Below are positions 55,601-63,987 of a stretch of DNA of 64,000 nt, piece after piece. Under the pieces are notes generated by a model. That model was not told where the DNA came from. It made no database searches and saw only the letters and a list, made by a program, of their open reading frames with translations. The stretch's first letter is position 1. Each line of letters opens with the position of its first letter. The translations under genes were made by a program, and so were the position numbers. Source of the DNA: Rouxiella silvae. Lineage in GTDB: Bacteria; Pseudomonadota; Gammaproteobacteria; Enterobacterales; Enterobacteriaceae. The stretch covers positions 1 to 64,000 of the forward strand of contig NZ_MRWD01000006.1 in assembly GCF_002093625.1 (NCBI RefSeq), read 5' to 3'.

Positions 55601-57679
55601 GCGACGCTCACGTACCAGCCGAACCTCTAGCCCTTTTACCGCCATTTTTTGTCCGGCGGCATTGGCAAACACAATATCAAAATCGGCTTGGCTGTTTTCA
55701 TTAACCATTGCCTGAGACACCGTTTTATCAGTGCGGTAATCGTAAACATCCTGTTTTTGGAACAGTGGACGAATACCCGGCAGTGTTTCAGCAGGCCACA
55801 CGGCCTGACTCACGCGGCGGGTTACCGGTCGACCACCGGACTCCAGCAAACTGGCCTGCAAAATTACGGTCAGCGGCGAGTGAACGTCGCCCCAGCTATT
55901 TTCAATGCTGACCTCACCTTTGCCCTCTTCGTCCAATGTCTGGTCAATGTCGCTTAACGTTCTTGAGAGATTTTCTTCATTAATGACCCCAAACTCATAG
56001 TCAGGTAAAGCCGGAACCGCCTGACGTAGCGGCCTTAAATAGACTTGTCCCTGTAAACGGTTGCCCGCCGCTGGTGCGCCATACAGATACCGGCCCGTTA
56101 CGTTGAAATCCACAGCGGCATCTATAGCGAGCGGTGCCTTACTGCCGTTTAGGTCGAGCGCCATACGCTCGGGTAGAAAGTCTTCGACTTTGAATTCGTA
56201 ATAGCGGAGTTGGTTATCGCCCAGGTTAACACTGACCTTCCAGTCGCCGGTGGGTGCCTGATCGGGAATAGCATACTGGTATTGGTAGAGGCCATTTTGT
56301 GGCTGCCACATAAAGGTTCGTGCCACCTGGCCGTCAGGTTTGATCACCTGCGTTTTCACTGGCTGGGTGGCCACTGTTTTACCGTCAGCATCACGCAGCA
56401 GCGCATTGAGCAACAGCGTTTCACCCGGACGATATAAATCTCGCGGACCAAAGACAAACAGCGTTTTGTTATACCCCTGCGGACCGGCAATATCGAATTC
56501 GGCGAGATCCAAAGCCGGTTCAGTCAGATTTATCAGACTGGTTTCTCCGCCGTGCTGAGCTAACAGCAGCGCGGCTTTCGGGTCTTTGGTGAAGCGTGCG
56601 TGGCCTTGCGCGTCGGTTTTCCCTTGCGACAGCGTCCGACCTTTATTATCAAGCAGCAGCAGGTCAATATCCGCCAGCGGCGTACCGGCCTCTAATCCTT
56701 GGGTATAAATGTCATACTGCTGGCTGAAACTGTGCAGCGATACGCCAATATCACTGAGGGTAAACAGCGTGGCCGGATTGGTGTAACTGTAGTGACCTGC
56801 CTGCTGCATCACAGCAAGATAAACACCCGGCTGCTTGAGCGTTTCAATTGCGCCCAGCGGCAACAGCAAATGTTCACGAGTATTAAGCTGTGGATTAAGT
56901 GCAAAGCGGCCGGTGTAAACTAAATCGGCCCGTTTTAACAGTGTGTCAGACTCCCAGGATGAGAGCGCACTGCGCGACTGCCAGTCGGCTAAAAATTCCG
57001 GCAATGCCTCGCTTTTAATTCTGAAAAAGTTAACGTCTACATTGTTGATATTCAATGCAATAACCGGCAGACCTTCGGCAAGACGCGTTGGCAGCAGTGA
57101 GCCTTTACTGGCAAAACCGACGCTAGGCTCAATGTTACGCGTGGTGATATTTTTTTGCTGTTCGCCGCCCAACTGCGCGCCATTAACGGCCTTAATACCC
57201 GCATCAACGGTGAGTACCAGCTTGCGGTCGGGCAACAAATGGCGAAAACGCAGTTCAGTCAGGCTGTCTGAAAGCTCCCAGGCACCGTCAGGCGTACCAC
57301 TTTTGGTATCAACCAAATGCACCAGAGAAGAGAATTTTTGATCAGGATCGAGTGGCACAGAAAAGGTTAGCACCAAGGCGCTGGCGCCGTCGAGCTGAAG
57401 CTCTGAGGCATCGAGCAGCGAAAGAGGCTGTCCGGCACTCTTTTTAGCGAGAGCTTCACGCTGTTGGCCGGTGAGACTGGCCGTGGGATGAGTGGGCTGC
57501 ACCATCGCCGTCGGGGCCGACGTTTTTTCAGCGGATGGGGTCTGTGCGGCGGATTTAGGTGCTGGGTCTGTAGGTTTAGGGTTATCGCAGCCGTTAAGCC
57601 AAAGCACGGCCATTGCCAGCATCACTGCCTGCCAGCGCTTCCCCACCCTGCTCACTCCCGAGCATATCGACTCACGCAT
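52649..57679 (-). CDS. yfhM: Alpha-2-macroglobulin-like protease-trapping lipoprotein YfhM
   Basis: About 1676 residues, E. coli YfhM is 1653. The signal peptide has a lipobox WLNGC (Cys about residue 30) and a Thr/Pro/Ala-rich linker. The thioester motif CLEQ (in YPYGCLEQT) is at about residue 1210. In the family it traps proteases that enter the periplasm. The frame remains open 228 bases upstream to 57907. The ATG at 57679 is right because it starts the signal peptide and has an AAGGA ribosome site. Paired with pbpC as in E. coli. Confidence 0.97.
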   Translation of the reverse strand: MRESICSGVSRVGKRWQAVMLAMAVLWLNGCDNPKPTDPAPKSAAQTPSAEKTSAPTAMVQPTHPTASLTGQQREALAKKSAGQPLSLLDASELQLDGASALVLTFSVPLDPDQKFSSLVHLVDTKSGTPDGAWELSDSLTELRFRHLLPDRKLVLTVDAGIKAVNGAQLGGEQQKNITTRNIEPSVGFASKGSLLPTRLAEGLPVIALNINNVDVNFFRIKSEALPEFLADWQSRSALSSWESDTLLKRADLVYTGRFALNPQLNTREHLLLPLGAIETLKQPGVYLAVMQQAGHYSYTNPATLFTLSDIGVSLHSFSQQYDIYTQGLEAGTPLADIDLLLLDNKGRTLSQGKTDAQGHARFTKDPKAALLLAQHGGETSLINLTEPALDLAEFDIAGPQGYNKTLFVFGPRDLYRPGETLLLNALLRDADGKTVATQPVKTQVIKPDGQVARTFMWQPQNGLYQYQYAIPDQAPTGDWKVSVNLGDNQLRYYEFKVEDFLPERMALDLNGSKAPLAIDAAVDFNVTGRYLYGAPAAGNRLQGQVYLRPLRQAVPALPDYEFGVINEENLSRTLSDIDQTLDEEGKGEVSIENSWGDVHSPLTVILQASLLESGGRPVTRRVSQAVWPAETLPGIRPLFQKQDVYDYRTDKTVSQAMVNENSQADFDIVFANAAGQKMAVKGLEVRLVRERRDYYWQWSESDGWQSLYDKKDLAIARQQIDIAADGSAKVSFPVEFGAYRIEVEDPQSHQISSLRFWAGYSWQDNTDGTDAVRPDQVKLKLDKPAYQPGERAKIHIQAPAAGKGYLLVESSEGPLWWQEIDVPEAGIDVDVPINSEWRRHDLYFSVLVLRPGDKKRQSTPKRAVGLLHLPLVTEGRKLNLQLAAPQKIRPNQMLTVKVKAAVEGKAVPHRINLLLSAVDAGVLSITQFKTPDPYEAFLGRKRYGVDQYDVYGHLIEGKGRLASLSFGGDGDEDPLSRGGQKPVTEVTIVAQQAQPVVLDDNGEGEVQIPIPDFNGELRLMAQGWSDEDFGSAEAKVVVAAPVIVDLATPRFMANGDTAMMALDVTNLSGAAQTLRLDLKTSGLIQLGGDAAQQSLGLAQGERKTLAIPVKAQQGFGAGQVSITLSGMQLPNEKLPDYQRSWSIGVRPAFPALTRNFGTVLHAGEQWQLPPDANQQLASDTLEGRLLLSSKPPLNLARYIAELLAYPYGCLEQTVSGLYPSLYISRAQLAAMGIKTSTDDARRHSIDIGIDRLFSMQKENGGFGLWSKDSPEEYWLTAYATDFLLRASQQGYSVSTDGIDKANKRLQRYLQDPNQIDIRYSTQPDSTRFAVQAYAGLVLAAQQQAPLGALRQLYEKRSAAQSGLPLVQLGIALKMMGDMPRSQAAINEGLNKTRPEKNYWLEDYGSSLRDNALILSLLTENNLLPDARDKLLLSLSDNLNGQRWLSTQESNALFMAGRSLINSAETPWQVTLDGQTQPLSGTSAMTQVLKATQLQQPVVLKNTGDAAVYTRFDITGYPLQAPAESGNVLHIKRNYIGMDGNPLSLASLKSGDLVVVHLDVWADAHVPDALVVDLLPAGLELENQNLADSSASLGEAASGLTALMSDMQQADIKHQEFRDDRYVAAVNVDGYRHVALLYLARAVTPGSYAVPAPQVESMYVPAWRATGATPGRMNVH

Positions 57680-57872
57680 TTCCTTCTCCCTGATGATTAT
57701 TGAAATGATGCAAACCGCCTCAATGACGATGAACATGCGCCAGAGCGGGGTGAAATACAACCACATGCTTTGAAAAATTGCGTTACCGCAAGACGTAAAA
57801 ATACACCAGAAGACATTTTTTGCCAGAGTGATTGGAATCCATCTCGCAAAAGATAACTTGGAAAGTAAACAA

Positions 57873-57908
57873 ATTGACGATTTGTAAAAATATAGATAAA
57901 TTGTCAAT
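57873..57908 (+). promoter_or_regulatory. Promoter and overlapping operator-like inverted repeat of the hydroxyaspartate cluster regulator
   Basis: A -35 element TTGACG (57874-57879) and a -10 element TAAATT (57897-57902) are 17 bases apart. They overlap inverted arms ATTGACGATTT (57873-57883) and AAATTGTCAAT (57898-57908), which match at 10 of 11 positions. The predicted start of transcription falls at about 57908-57910, the ATG itself. The layout suggests autoregulation and a leaderless or nearly leaderless message; both are inference. Confidence 0.5.
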
Positions 57909-57909
57909 C

Positions 57910-58548
57910 ATGAAAAAAATGACGCCAGACCTCCCGTCCAACCAAACTTTGCTAAACCAGCTTGAGCAGATAGCTCAAGGCATCGGCGCAACTTTTGCGC
58001 CCTTTTGCGAAGTCGTGGTTCACGACCTGCTCGACCCCAAACACTCTATATTGTCGATTCACAATAATCTTTCGGGCCGCCAGGTAGGCTCACCCACCAC
58101 AGAGCTAGGTCTGGCGCGCATTGCCGACCCTGACTATCCGCAGGTCATCGCCAATTATGCGAATCGCTTTGCCGATGGTCGTCGAGCAAAAAGCACTTCA
58201 GTTGGCATTAAGGATGAACAGGGGCGCTATGTTGCAGCGCTGTGCATGAATGTCGATCTCAACCTTTTCGGACAAATGCAAAGCATGCTGGCGCAGTTCT
58301 GCCAGATGGATAATGTAGAAATCAAAGAAACGCTGGACCCCGCCAACGCAGAAACTATCCGCGAGCATATCGACAAGTTTTCGGCCAGTCGCTCCAAGGC
58401 ACCGCAGGCGCTTAAACCCGAGGATCGTCGGGCCCTGCTTGCCGAGCTAAAACAAGCGGGTTATTTAGAGGTTCGCAAGGCTTTCAGCACGATTGCCCAG
58501 CACTTGGGCGTATCGAGGGCAACGCTGTATAACGACGTAAAATCCTGA
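57910..58548 (+). CDS. YheO-type transcriptional regulator (PAS-like plus HTH)
   Basis: About 212 residues. The N-terminal half is a YheO-like PAS domain (FAPFCEVVVHDLLDPKHSIL, GRQVGSPTTELGL). The C-terminal HTH is seen as VRKAFSTIAQHLGVSRATLYNDVK. The frame is open from 57832, but the ATG at 57910 starts the family-like sequence; no ribosome site is seen, while a promoter is predicted right before it. It precedes three enzyme genes on the same strand and is likely their regulator, responding perhaps to hydroxyaspartate or glyoxylate-related metabolites. The effector is unknown. Confidence 0.85.
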   Translation: MKKMTPDLPSNQTLLNQLEQIAQGIGATFAPFCEVVVHDLLDPKHSILSIHNNLSGRQVGSPTTELGLARIADPDYPQVIANYANRFADGRRAKSTSVGIKDEQGRYVAALCMNVDLNLFGQMQSMLAQFCQMDNVEIKETLDPANAETIREHIDKFSASRSKAPQALKPEDRRALLAELKQAGYLEVRKAFSTIAQHLGVSRATLYNDVKS

Positions 58549-58609
58549 TTAATCGCCGTGCGCCTACTCGCACTCGCCGCCATTGTGTTACTGAATCACA
58601 GAGGAAAAA

Positions 58610-59599
58610 ATGATCACACTGCCTACTTATGATGATGTTGTGGCTGCCGCAAATAGAATTGAAGGCTTTGCTCACAAAACGCCGGTGATGCAATCAAGCA
58701 TCCTCAATCACGCACTTGGGGCAGAAATTTTCTTCAAATGTGAAAACCTACAGCGCATGGGGGCGTTCAAATTTCGTGGGGCTTTTAACTCACTGGCACA
58801 GCTTGATGAAGCCCAGCGCAAAAGAGGCGTTATTGCCTTCTCCTCTGGAAATCATGCACAGGGCATTGCGCTTTCGGCCTCGCTATTAGGTATTCCCGCC
58901 ACCATCGTGATGCCGCAGGATGCGCCCAAGGCCAAGCGCGCAGCCACTGAGGGATACGGCGCCACCGTGGTGGAATACGACCGTTACACCCAGGACCGAG
59001 AAGCTATAACCTTAGCGCTGGCCGAGAAACACGGTTACGCAGTGGTACCAGCCTATGATTATGCGCCGGTGATAGCCGGACAGGGTACGGCGGTGAAAGA
59101 GTTGATTGAAGAGGTTGGTGAACTGGATGCGCTGTTTATCCCTTTAGGCGGCGGCGGGCTGCTTGCTGGCTCTGCGCTGGCGGCTCGTGCGCTGTCTCCG
59201 AACTGCAAAATCTATGGTGTTGAACCCGAAGCCGGTAACGATGGCCAACAGTCACTGCGCAGCGGTTCAATCGTCACCATCAGCACGCCAAAAACCATTG
59301 CCGACGGTGCCCAAACTTCGGCGCTTGGCCACCATACGTTTGCGATAATCCAGCGTGACGTCACAGACATTCTTACCGCGACGGATGAACAGCTAGTTGA
59401 AAGCATGGCCTTTTTCGCCTCCAGAATGAAACTGGTCGTTGAGCCTACGGGCTGTCTTGGCCTGGCCGCAGTTAGAGCCTTGGCATCGTCGCTTAAAGGT
59501 AAACGCATCGGCGTTCTCATTAGCGGCGGCAATGTTGATCTCGATAACTTTAGCCGCCTGCTTGCGGCGCATGCCAATGCGGGCGGCCATATATTATGA
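58610..59599 (+). CDS. PLP-dependent threonine/3-hydroxyaspartate dehydratase (BhcB-like)
   Basis: A 329-residue fold-type II PLP enzyme. The PLP Lys is K54 in GAFKFRGAF; SSGNHAQG (about 84-91) and GGGGLLAG bind the cofactor phosphate. The sequence is of the short serine/threonine dehydratase type without an ACT domain, the group containing yeast SRY1, L-threo-3-hydroxyaspartate dehydratases and BhcB. It would convert 3-hydroxyaspartate to iminosuccinate (then oxaloacetate and ammonia). AGAGGAA precedes the ATG. Its stop overlaps the next start (ATGAG), so translation is coupled to the imine reductase-like protein. Confidence 0.85.
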   Translation: MITLPTYDDVVAAANRIEGFAHKTPVMQSSILNHALGAEIFFKCENLQRMGAFKFRGAFNSLAQLDEAQRKRGVIAFSSGNHAQGIALSASLLGIPATIVMPQDAPKAKRAATEGYGATVVEYDRYTQDREAITLALAEKHGYAVVPAYDYAPVIAGQGTAVKELIEEVGELDALFIPLGGGGLLAGSALAARALSPNCKIYGVEPEAGNDGQQSLRSGSIVTISTPKTIADGAQTSALGHHTFAIIQRDVTDILTATDEQLVESMAFFASRMKLVVEPTGCLGLAAVRALASSLKGKRIGVLISGGNVDLDNFSRLLAAHANAGGHIL

Positions 59600-60546
59600 G
59601 ATTTATTTCAGCGGCCCAATGCCTTTCGATTGTCACCCACAAGTTGGCATTCGATGCGATAAAAACCGCCCTTATTGCCGTCGCCTCTCCCCAAAGCACG
59701 CTGTTTCCGGTGTTGGTCGGCCACGGTTCAGATACCACTACCCGCTTTGGCGTGAAGTCGGCCACTCAGTCGCTAACAGAACCGCTAAGTGGATTAAAAA
59801 TTGGCACCTACTGGCCGAAAAACAGTGAAAGAGGACTGCCGTGCCACAATTCTTATATTTTGCTGCTTAATGACCAAACGGGTGAGCTTCAAACAGTCAT
59901 AGACGGGGGTAAGGTCAACGCCTACCGCACTGCCGCTGCCGATGCGGTGGCCGCCACTGTGCTTGCGCGTGCGGAGTCTGCGCAGTTGGCAATATTTGGC
60001 GCAGGCCATCAGGCCTATTACGAAGTTGATGCCCTGCTCGAGCGCTTTCCGATTACCTCAGTACATATTGTGAATCGCGACCCACAAAAAGCTGAAAACT
60101 TACGCCAATATTTGCTCACAAAAGGCGTAAACGCCACGCTGAGCGAGGCAGAAACAGCCTGTAAAGCGGCCGATATTATCGTTACCGCTACCGGCTCTAC
60201 GTCGGCTCTGTTTCAGGCTGATTGGATAAAGCCCGGCACTCACATCGCCAGTATGGGGTCCGATGCCAAGGGCAAGCAGGAGCTGCCTCCCGAACTGTTT
60301 ACCCGGGCTCGTCTGTTTGCCGATTTGCCCGAACAGTCGTGCACTATTGGTGAGTTTCAGCATATTAGCACGCTGCGTGAAGCGCCAAATATCACCGTCA
60401 CGGCTATCGGTGAGGTGATTTTGGAGCAATCAGAGGGAAGAGTGAACGCGAGTGATATCACGATTTTCGACAGTTCAGGCGTTGCGCTCCAGGATTTATA
60501 TATTGCCGCCGCAATCGTTGCCGAACTGGACGGCGTCGGTGCTTAA
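59596..60546 (+). CDS. Ornithine cyclodeaminase/mu-crystallin family protein (iminosuccinate reductase, BhcD-like)
   Basis: A 316-residue member of the OCD/mu-crystallin family. The Rossmann motif FGAGHQA is at about residues 133-139 and the substrate-loop AYRTAAADAVAA at about 108-119. Family members are ornithine cyclodeaminase, ketimine reductases, alanine dehydrogenases and the iminosuccinate reductase BhcD. Overlap with a hydroxyaspartate-dehydratase-like gene makes reduction of iminosuccinate to aspartate the most economical proposal. The motifs alone do not prove this. Confidence 0.82.
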   Translation: MRFISAAQCLSIVTHKLAFDAIKTALIAVASPQSTLFPVLVGHGSDTTTRFGVKSATQSLTEPLSGLKIGTYWPKNSERGLPCHNSYILLLNDQTGELQTVIDGGKVNAYRTAAADAVAATVLARAESAQLAIFGAGHQAYYEVDALLERFPITSVHIVNRDPQKAENLRQYLLTKGVNATLSEAETACKAADIIVTATGSTSALFQADWIKPGTHIASMGSDAKGKQELPPELFTRARLFADLPEQSCTIGEFQHISTLREAPNITVTAIGEVILEQSEGRVNASDITIFDSSGVALQDLYIAAAIVAELDGVGA

Positions 60547-60596
60547 TAAAACTTATTGCACTCGCGATGATGAACACAACTTTTCAGGTTACTGAT

Positions 60597-61757
60597 ATGA
60601 AAGATAAAAACCAAATTTCCGCGGCGAGCATTCTCGAACGAGAAACGCCTTTTCTCCTGCTAAACCGCGATAAGCTTGAACGCAATGTCGCCCGCCTGCG
60701 CGAGCACACTGACCGGCTGGGCGTCCCTCTACGGCCACATCTTAAAACGGTTAAATCCGTTGAGGCCGCGCGTTTGATCCTCACTAACGGAAAGGGTCCA
60801 GCAACCGTTTCAACGCTGAAGGAGGCTGAAGTTTTTTCTGCCGCCGGATGCAAAGACCTGATTTACGCCGTGGGCATCGCGCCTCAAAAACTGGCAAGAG
60901 TTATCGCTCTGCTCAACAACGGCACTGACATCAGCGTCATTTTAGACAGTCTTGAACAAGCCCGTGCCGTGGTCGAAGCATCACGTCAATCAGGGGTAAA
61001 AATTCCGGCTTTAATCGAAATCGACAGTGATGGCCACCGCAGCGGCGTGGTTCCCGGTGATAACTTACTGATTGAGATTGGTAAAATTTTGCATAATGAA
61101 GGCGCTGAGCTGCGCGGCATTATTACCCACGCCGGTGAGTCGTATCACTGCAAAAGTATGCAGGCTCATCAGGCAATGGCAGAAAAAGAACGTGCCGCCG
61201 CCGTAGCCTGCGCCGAAGCCCTGCGTGCCGCCGGATTACCCAGCCCGGTAGTGAGCGTTGGATCTACGCCCACGGCGCATTTTAGTCAGGACTTGACCGG
61301 TGTAACTGAAGTTCGTGCGGGAGTATTTACCCTTTTTGACCTGGTTATGACCGGCGCTGGCGTTTGCCACACAGCAGATATTGCGCTGTCGGTGGTGGCC
61401 ACGGTGATTGGCCACCAGCGGCAAAAAGGCTGGATCATGGTTGACGCCGGTTGGATGGCGATGTCGCGTGACCGTGGCACCGCATCACAGGCGGTAGATC
61501 AGCGCTACGGCATTGTCTGTGACATGTCGGGTGAGCCGCTGGGAGATTTGGTAATGATTGATGTCAATCAGGAGCACGGAATCTTGGCACTAAGAGCGGG
61601 AAGTCAGCAAACGCTGCCAGACTTGCCCTATGGCAGCCGGGTAAGAATACTGCCCAATCATGCCTGCGCCACGGTAAGTCAGCATGCGGAGTTTGTCGTC
61701 GTAAGGGACCGCAGCGAAAAAATTGAAGCACAGTGGCCAATTATTCACGGCTGGTAA
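60597..61757 (+). CDS. DSD1/D-threonine aldolase family PLP enzyme (BhcC-like)
   Basis: About 386 residues, fold-type III PLP enzyme (alanine-racemase-like barrel). The PLP Lys is in LRPHLKTVKS (about residue 50). The C-terminal metal-site segment NHACATVSQH is typical of D-serine dehydratase, D-threonine aldolase and BhcC beta-hydroxyaspartate aldolase. The ATG at 60597 is used because CAGG lies 8 bases upstream; two ATGs at 60567/60570 lack any ribosome site. It is the last gene of the cluster. It may condense glycine with glyoxylate, cleave hydroxyaspartate, or dehydrate a D-amino acid. Confidence 0.83.
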   Translation: MKDKNQISAASILERETPFLLLNRDKLERNVARLREHTDRLGVPLRPHLKTVKSVEAARLILTNGKGPATVSTLKEAEVFSAAGCKDLIYAVGIAPQKLARVIALLNNGTDISVILDSLEQARAVVEASRQSGVKIPALIEIDSDGHRSGVVPGDNLLIEIGKILHNEGAELRGIITHAGESYHCKSMQAHQAMAEKERAAAVACAEALRAAGLPSPVVSVGSTPTAHFSQDLTGVTEVRAGVFTLFDLVMTGAGVCHTADIALSVVATVIGHQRQKGWIMVDAGWMAMSRDRGTASQAVDQRYGIVCDMSGEPLGDLVMIDVNQEHGILALRAGSQQTLPDLPYGSRVRILPNHACATVSQHAEFVVVRDRSEKIEAQWPIIHGW

Positions 61758-61771
61758 CGAGTCAAACATGT

Positions 61772-61793
61772 AAAAAAGGCCGCAAAAGCGGCC
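61772..61793 (-). terminator. sseB terminator
   Basis: Stem GGCCGC/GCGGCC with an AAAA loop. On the minus strand it is followed by six T, so it ends the pepB-sseB transcript. On the plus strand it also follows the BhcC-like gene but with a weaker CTTGGTTT tail. Confidence 0.87.
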
Positions 61794-61858
61794 CTTGGTT
61801 TAACGCATCGAAAGTTTAATACATCGAATTCAGAAACAAGCGGCTCACGCCTCTGCGA

Positions 61859-62707
61859 CTAGGCTTTCCCAGATGAAGGAATAATATTACGCAGCCAACT
61901 GCCCCACTTGCGCTGATAAAAAGGCTGAGTGTGGCTGATCAAATAATGGCTTAGCCCCCTTTCCTTCTCGTTGACGATGCAAAAATCGACCGGCTTATCA
62001 TCGGGCGACGTTTCACTGGCCACGTTTCCGGCTTCACGGATCAGGGCATCGATTTCTGCATCCGTGCCGTCGGCTTCGATCCCCACCAGCAGATTTGGCT
62101 CAGGATCCACGGTTTTGTCGTGGATCAGCGCCAAAAATGCGCGGCGAACCGGCTTTTTCTGGCTGAACAGCGTGGTCAAAGCGTCAACCATCGCCGAAGG
62201 ATACTCCTCCGGTTGGCCAATCAGCAGCTGACTTTCGGCGTCCAGCACCAGCTCGGTGGGTAAAGCAAGGCCACCGGTATTAAGCAGCATGGTGATTTCG
62301 CTGGGATAAAGCTCTTTGCCAAACTCGGACTTCGGATTGAGAAACAGCTCTTCACCCTGTGTCATCTCAAACAAAACGCGCGATGGAAGAGCAACAAATG
62401 ACTGCTCGTCCTCACTCTCCCCCGCGGCGGCCCGCTCCAGCACTTCAACAGAAGAGAAGAAAGGAATAATCGAGCTGCCGTCCTGCTTTTCCCAATGCAG
62501 TAAATTCAGTTCGCTACCGGCGGTTATTTCCTTCAGATTGTCGGCGTTTTGCTGGCCGGCATCGCCTAAAACCCAGACCGTAGATTCGAGCAACGCCTGA
62601 TAAAATGCCGGGCGATAGGCTGCTTGCGTCACTGAAAGACGCAGCAAACGCTCAAGCTCATTCTCATCCTGCTGCGGTGCAGCAGGAATATCATGCGGAA
62701 CGCTCAT
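61859..62707 (-). CDS. sseB: Enhanced serine sensitivity protein SseB
   Basis: 282 residues, E. coli SseB 258. The N-terminal segment (ENELERLLRLS, RPAFYQALLESTVWVLGD) and the C-terminal half with FLALIHDKTVDPEPNLLVGIE match the family. The protein is named after the serine-sensitive phenotype on overproduction; its biochemical role is not established. It starts 2 bases after the pepB stop. In E. coli its neighbour on the other side is sseA, which is absent here. Confidence 0.93.
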   Translation of the reverse strand: MSVPHDIPAAPQQDENELERLLRLSVTQAAYRPAFYQALLESTVWVLGDAGQQNADNLKEITAGSELNLLHWEKQDGSSIIPFFSSVEVLERAAAGESEDEQSFVALPSRVLFEMTQGEELFLNPKSEFGKELYPSEITMLLNTGGLALPTELVLDAESQLLIGQPEEYPSAMVDALTTLFSQKKPVRRAFLALIHDKTVDPEPNLLVGIEADGTDAEIDALIREAGNVASETSPDDKPVDFCIVNEKERGLSHYLISHTQPFYQRKWGSWLRNIIPSSGKA

Positions 62708-62709
62708 GC

Positions 62710-63987
62710 TTATTTCGCTTTTGCTAACAACAGGTTAGCCACGGTGCGAACGCCAACACCGGTGGCACCGGCAGACCATTGGTCAGCGGCACTTTTGCGG
62801 TAGGTAGCAGAGCAGTCGATGTGCAGCCAGCCCTTTTTGTAGTCTTTCACAAAATGAGACAGGAATGCAGCGGCCGTGCTGGCACCCGCGCCGTAGGCTG
62901 GGCCTGCAATGTTATTCAACTCTGCAAAGTTGGAAGGCAGTTGGCTACGGTGGAACTCGGCCAGCGGCAAGCGCCAGAAAGGCTCATGCTCGGCGGCGGC
63001 GCTGGTCAGCAGCTCGGCGGCCAGTGCATCGTCAAAGCTGAACAGTGCATGGTAGTCATTACCCAATGCGGTTTTAGCCGCGCCGGTCAACGTGGCAGCA
63101 TCAATCAGTAATTCAGGATGGTGTTTTGCAGCGTCGATCAGGCCGTCGGCCAGCACTAAGCGGCCCTCGGCGTCGGTGTTCATGACTTCAACGGTTTTAC
63201 CGTTGCGATAACGGATAATATCACCAAGTTTCAATGCGTTGCCGCTTACCATATTGTCTGCACAGCACAGATAAAGCTTAACGCGCTTGTTTAATCCCCC
63301 TGCGGCAGCTAATGCCAGGGCACCGGTCAGAGTGGCTGCACCGCCCATATCGGCCTTCATGGAATCCATTGAGGCGCTGGGTTTAAGGCTATAACCGCCG
63401 GTATCGAAGGTAATACCTTTGCCGACCAGACAGGCAAATACCGGTGCATCAGGATTCCCGGTTGGATTGTAGTCGAGTGACAGCAATACCGGTGGGCGAT
63501 CGGAGCCGCGACCCACGGTGTAGAGGCCGTTATACTCTTTTTCGCGCAGCTCATCGCCTTTGGTAATACGGTAAGTGATGGAATCGCCATACTCACACAG
63601 TAAATCGACAGCGCTGCGAGCCAGTTTTTCTGGGCTCAAGTCTTCTGCCGGCTTATTAATGGTGTCACGAACCCAGTCAATGATTTTCAGGCGCTGTTGC
63701 AGCACCTTGGCGTCAGTTTCTGACAACTCCGCCCATTCAACGCTGCGGGTGCCTTTCGGGCCGCGGAAGCCTTGCCAGAATGCCCAGCTGTTTTCGAGAC
63801 TCCAGCCTTCGCCAGCCAGTTTAACCTTCTTCACGCCCTGTCCGTCGATGCGGCGCCCGGCGCGTGAAATGGAAGACAACGTATCTTCAGCCGAAAAATG
63901 AATGGTAATACCCGCAGAATCCGTGCTCAGCAGGGCTTTTTCACCCCAGCGCGCGTCGGCCGATTTTGAAGACAGCAGGACGGGCAT
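62710..63987 (-). CDS. pepB: Aminopeptidase B (leucyl aminopeptidase family)
   Basis: 425 residues, E. coli 427, so complete. It is an M17 peptidase with the two-metal site in [14 protein letters not shown] (about residues 190-203), MKADMGGA and the signature [12 protein letters not shown] (about 269-280). It cleaves N-terminal residues from peptides in the cytoplasm. The first residues differ from E. coli, but the conserved [10 protein letters not shown] follows from the ATG at 63987. It is the last gene before the window edge, 13 bases away, so its promoter cannot be seen. Confidence 0.97.
   Translation of the reverse strand: MPVLLSSKSADARWGEKALLSTDSAGITIHFSAEDTLSSISRAGRRIDGQGVKKVKLAGEGWSLENSWAFWQGFRGPKGTRSVEWAELSETDAKVLQQRLKIIDWVRDTINKPAEDLSPEKLARSAVDLLCEYGDSITYRITKGDELREKEYNGLYTVGRGSDRPPVLLSLDYNPTGNPDAPVFACLVGKGITFDTGGYSLKPSASMDSMKADMGGAATLTGALALAAAGGLNKRVKLYLCCADNMVSGNALKLGDIIRYRNGKTVEVMNTDAEGRLVLADGLIDAAKHHPELLIDAATLTGAAKTALGNDYHALFSFDDALAAELLTSAAAEHEPFWRLPLAEFHRSQLPSNFAELNNIAGPAYGAGASTAAAFLSHFVKDYKKGWLHIDCSATYRKSAADQWSAGATGVGVRTVANLLLAKAK

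Noticed and set aside
57680-57907. N-terminal extension of yfhM by 76 codons
   Set aside because: It would bury the lipoprotein signal peptide; the ATG at 57679 has a ribosome site and starts a normal lipobox signal.
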